Source of the DNA: an uncultured Schaedlerella sp.
GTDB taxonomy: Bacteria > Bacillota > Clostridia > Lachnospirales > Lachnospiraceae
Direction: 5' to 3'
Assembly (NCBI GenBank): GCA_934435195.1
Contig: CAKSAJ010000005.1
Location: 62,001 to 126,000 of the forward strand
DNA length: 64,000 bases
Shown here: in pieces, positions 61,807-64,000 of the stretch
Layout of the letters: every line of letters starts with the position of its first letter
Numbering within the stretch: the first letter of the stretch is position 1
Notes under the pieces: generated by a model
The model's database searches: none
The model's input: the letters and a program-made list of their open reading frames with translations, nothing else
Told to the model about the DNA's origin: nothing
Program-made: the position numbers and the translations under genes

Positions 61807-62613
61807 ATGCTATCATCAATGTCAATTTATTTTATATTACTATACTTTTTTGTATATGGTTTTTTAGGCTGGTGTACTGAAGTCGGTTTCGCAGCCTTCA
61901 AAACACATCACTTTGTAAACCGAGGATTCTTAAATGGTCCAATCTGTCCCATTTATGGAGTCGGAGTTACCGCTGTTATAACCGTTCTAACTCCTTATAA
62001 ATCAGATATTATTGTTCTCTATATTCTCTCCGTCGTCCTGGTAACAGTATTGGAAGGACTTACCGGATGGGCTATGGATAAAATTTTTCATAATAAATGG
62101 TGGGATTATTCTGATATGCCATTAAACATCGGCGGATATGTATGTCTGTTGTTTTCTATTGTATGGGGATTTGCATGTTTGTTTATTATTTATTTTATAC
62201 AGCCGCTTGTTCATGATGTGCTTGCGTTCATCCCAACAATTGTCGGAATTATTTTAATTGTAATACTTGGAATTATTTTAATCGCAGACTTATATGTGAC
62301 AGCTTCTACAATATTTAAATTTAATCGCCGTCTGGCTGCTATGGAAAAAATTGCTGCTGAGATGCATGAAATCTCTGATCAGATTGGACAAGAAATTTTC
62401 GAAAAAACAATCCGTGCTTTGGATGCTCGCGAACGTTCACAGGAAATCAGTGAAGAACTGCGCAGCAGAATTGCATCTCTTCACGCTCGTTATCATGAAT
62501 CAACGGATAAACCGGAACGTATTTCCCGCCGTCTGATGAACGCATTCCCGAAAATGGAATCTCGTCAGTACAAGGAATCTCTTGAAGTATTAAAGAAACG
62601 CTGGAAACGATAA
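61807..62613 (+). CDS. CmpB-family membrane protein (putative ABC-transporter type IV)
   Basis: The 268 residues have five predicted membrane segments in the first 170 residues and the CmpB features FVYGFLGWCTEVGFAA near 15 and FLNGPICPIYGVG near 40, then WWDYSDMPLNIGGYVCLLFS near 97. A charged helical tail (about 175-268, R/E/K-rich) faces the cytosol. The family's role is unknown despite its ABC label; no ATPase is adjacent. AAAGGAGGAG precedes the ATG. It is 22 bases after the TruA-like gene and is followed by a strong terminator. Confidence 0.85.
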   Translation: MLSSMSIYFILLYFFVYGFLGWCTEVGFAAFKTHHFVNRGFLNGPICPIYGVGVTAVITVLTPYKSDIIVLYILSVVLVTVLEGLTGWAMDKIFHNKWWDYSDMPLNIGGYVCLLFSIVWGFACLFIIYFIQPLVHDVLAFIPTIVGIILIVILGIILIADLYVTASTIFKFNRRLAAMEKIAAEMHEISDQIGQEIFEKTIRALDARERSQEISEELRSRIASLHARYHESTDKPERISRRLMNAFPKMESRQYKESLEVLKKRWKR

Positions 62614-62626
62614 TACGTATTATCTC

Positions 62627-62667
62627 AAAAAAGACAGGATGCAAATTAATTGCTTCCTGTCTTTTTT
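62627..62667 (+). terminator. Terminator after the CmpB-family gene
   Basis: AAAAAGACAGGA pairs with TCCTGTCTTTTT and a T run follows. It also separates the plus-strand pair from malQ, which converges on it. Confidence 0.88.
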
Positions 62668-62707
62668 ATGAAATAATCCTATTGATTTCTACATTTAAGA
62701 AAACATC

Positions 62708-64000
62708 TTATCTTCCATATAACACTGTCATTTGTTTCATCTGCTCCACAAGTTCATCTGTCAGTGCATCTTTATCCATTCTCCATACCCAGTTTCCACC
62801 TAGTGTAGATGGTGTATTGATTCTTGCACGCTCATCAAGACAGAGGTAATCCTGCATTGGAATCACGCACAAATCAGCAACACTTCCCATTGCCATTGCA
62901 ATAAAATCCCAGGAAAGAGTATCTTCATCTAATGCAAGCTTATGTAAATATTCTTTTGCATAAGTTCTACATTCTTTCGATACTTCATGATACCATGCTC
63001 TTGTAGTAGTATTATCATGTGTTCCTGTATATACAACACAATTTGTTGGATACGTATGAGGAAGGTAATTTCCAGACTCTCTGGAATCAAATGCAAACTG
63101 AAGTACTTTCATTCCCGGATATCCTGAATCTTTCAATAACTGCAATACCGAATCTGTCAAAAAGCCAAGATCCTCTGCAATAATTTTTAATTCGCCAAGC
63201 TTTTCATTGATCGTATTGAACAGATCCATTCCCGGTCCCGGCTGCCAGCAGCCATTCTCTGCTGTTTTACTTCCATAAGGAATTGCATAGTACTCATCAA
63301 AACCACGGAAATGATCAATTCGTACTACATCGTATAACCGGAAACAATGTGTAATTCGTTTCAACCACCATGTATACCCTGTCTCTTTGTGATATTCCCA
63401 ATTATATAATGGATTTCCCCACAACTGTCCTGTTGCTGAGAATCCATCCGGTGGGCATCCTGCTACTGCTGTTGGAAGATTTTCTTCATCAAACTGGAAT
63501 AATTTTGGATTTGCCCAAGTGTCCGCACTGTCAAACGCAACATAAATCGGAATATCTCCAATAATTTCAATTCCTTTTTCATTGGCATAATCATGTAGTT
63601 TCTTCCATTGGCATGCAAATTCATATTGCTGGAACTGATAAAATCCAATTTCTTCTTTCAACTCTTCTGCTGCTTTTTTCATATACTCCGGAAGACGGTT
63701 ACGATAACCTTCCTCCCACTCAATCCAGCTTACTCCACCCTGCCAATCCTTGATTGCCATGTACAGACAGTAATCTGTCAGCCATTCTTCATTTTCTTTT
63801 ATAAATTTTTCATATTCCTTATCCGGGCTAAAACGTTCATACGCTTTTCGAAGCAGTTTAAAACGATTAAAATACATTTTTTCATAATCGATTTCATCAG
63901 CCTTGTTTCCAAAATCTGCTGCATCGCATTCAGCCTCTGTCAACAGACCTTCTTTGATCAGACTTTCCAGATCAATAAAATATGGATTTCCCGCAAATGT
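62708..64000 (-). CDS. malQ: 4-alpha-glucanotransferase (amylomaltase), N-terminus beyond window
   Basis: GH77 enzyme that transfers glucan segments between maltodextrins. The frame is open to the window edge and its first visible residues (TFAGNPYFIDLESL) lie well inside the family's N-terminal part, so the start is outside. The catalytic nucleophile is in VVRIDHFRGFDEYYA, the acid/base in IIAEDLGFLT and the third carboxylate in YTGTHDNTTT. About 430 of 500-plus residues are present. A TTG at 63943 is not the start. Confidence 0.95.
   Translation of the reverse strand, partial: TFAGNPYFIDLESLIKEGLLTEAECDAADFGNKADEIDYEKMYFNRFKLLRKAYERFSPDKEYEKFIKENEEWLTDYCLYMAIKDWQGGVSWIEWEEGYRNRLPEYMKKAAEELKEEIGFYQFQQYEFACQWKKLHDYANEKGIEIIGDIPIYVAFDSADTWANPKLFQFDEENLPTAVAGCPPDGFSATGQLWGNPLYNWEYHKETGYTWWLKRITHCFRLYDVVRIDHFRGFDEYYAIPYGSKTAENGCWQPGPGMDLFNTINEKLGELKIIAEDLGFLTDSVLQLLKDSGYPGMKVLQFAFDSRESGNYLPHTYPTNCVVYTGTHDNTTTRAWYHEVSKECRTYAKEYLHKLALDEDTLSWDFIAMAMGSVADLCVIPMQDYLCLDERARINTPSTLGGNWVWRMDKDALTDELVEQMKQMTVLYGR

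Noticed and set aside
1..64000. CRISPR arrays
   Set aside because: No series of identical direct repeats with unique spacers is visible anywhere; the only regular repeat is the MraZ array.

Overview
This 64 kb window is a stretch of a low-GC Clostridia chromosome, most likely a Lachnospiraceae member of the Dorea / Mediterraneibacter / Coprococcus kind. The grounds are gene order and family content: a division cluster without ftsA, T-box leaders on pheST and leuA, a PNP-deoB-deoC salvage group, YlxM-Ffh-S16-KhpA-RimM-TrmD-L19 synteny, a Cys-rich chorion-like protein, and AT-rich spacers with consensus sigma-A promoters. The genus is an inference. Almost every gene is on the minus strand, so coordinates below run against transcription.

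Region by region: 1-0.4 kb holds the 3' end of PEP carboxykinase (plus strand). 0.5-12.4 kb is the dcw cluster, transcribed mraZ > rsmH > ftsL-like > two class B PBPs > mraY > murD > ftsW > ftsQ > ftsZ, driven by a promoter covered by a 10-bp-periodic MraZ operator array; murG, murC, murE and murF are not in it. 12.5-17 kb carries a small membrane protein, a DegV protein, a 144-bp MITE-like element, a second SEDS protein and asparagine synthetase. 17.1-20.1 kb has an orphan cbiG-cobK pair downstream of queA. 20.1-24.9 kb is pheST with a T-box, then a YihY/BrkB membrane protein. 25.1-33.9 kb is amino-acid biosynthesis (leuA with T-box, thrC, leuD, leuC, asd, argH), with a 6S-like RNA between leuA and thrC. 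34-37.6 kb contains queH, an ABC permease/ATPase pair without a binding protein, and an M20 peptidase.

37.6-44.2 kb is the main accessory region: a sortase-assembled pilus operon (thioester-domain adhesin, backbone pilin, class C sortase, minor pilin, class B sortase), preceded by a strong promoter, a perfect inverted repeat and a 10-codon leader ORF, and sitting next to tRNA-Thr(CGU). 44.4-53.8 kb is housekeeping (mscS, pgeF, yraN, rnhB, two signal peptidases around rbgA, rplS, trmD, rimM, khpA, rpsP, ffh, ylxM). 53.9-55.1 kb has a subtilisin-like protease divergent from a tandemly repeated Cys-rich protein with a sigma-K-like promoter. 55.2-59 kb is nucleoside salvage (udp, deoC, pnp, deoB), with the last 58 codons of a lost nucleoside-ABC permease upstream. 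59.2-62.6 kb holds small lineage-specific genes, a GC-rich palindromic element, an acyl-CoA thioesterase, a divergent TruA-like protein and a CmpB-family membrane protein. The window ends inside malQ.

All identifications come from reading the sequence and family knowledge; no searches were run. The most interesting unexplained items are the MITE-like element at the rodA stop, the pilus leader ORF, the sigma-K-like Cys-rich gene, the decayed permease, the overlapping pair at 59.4-60.2 kb and the divergent TruA.
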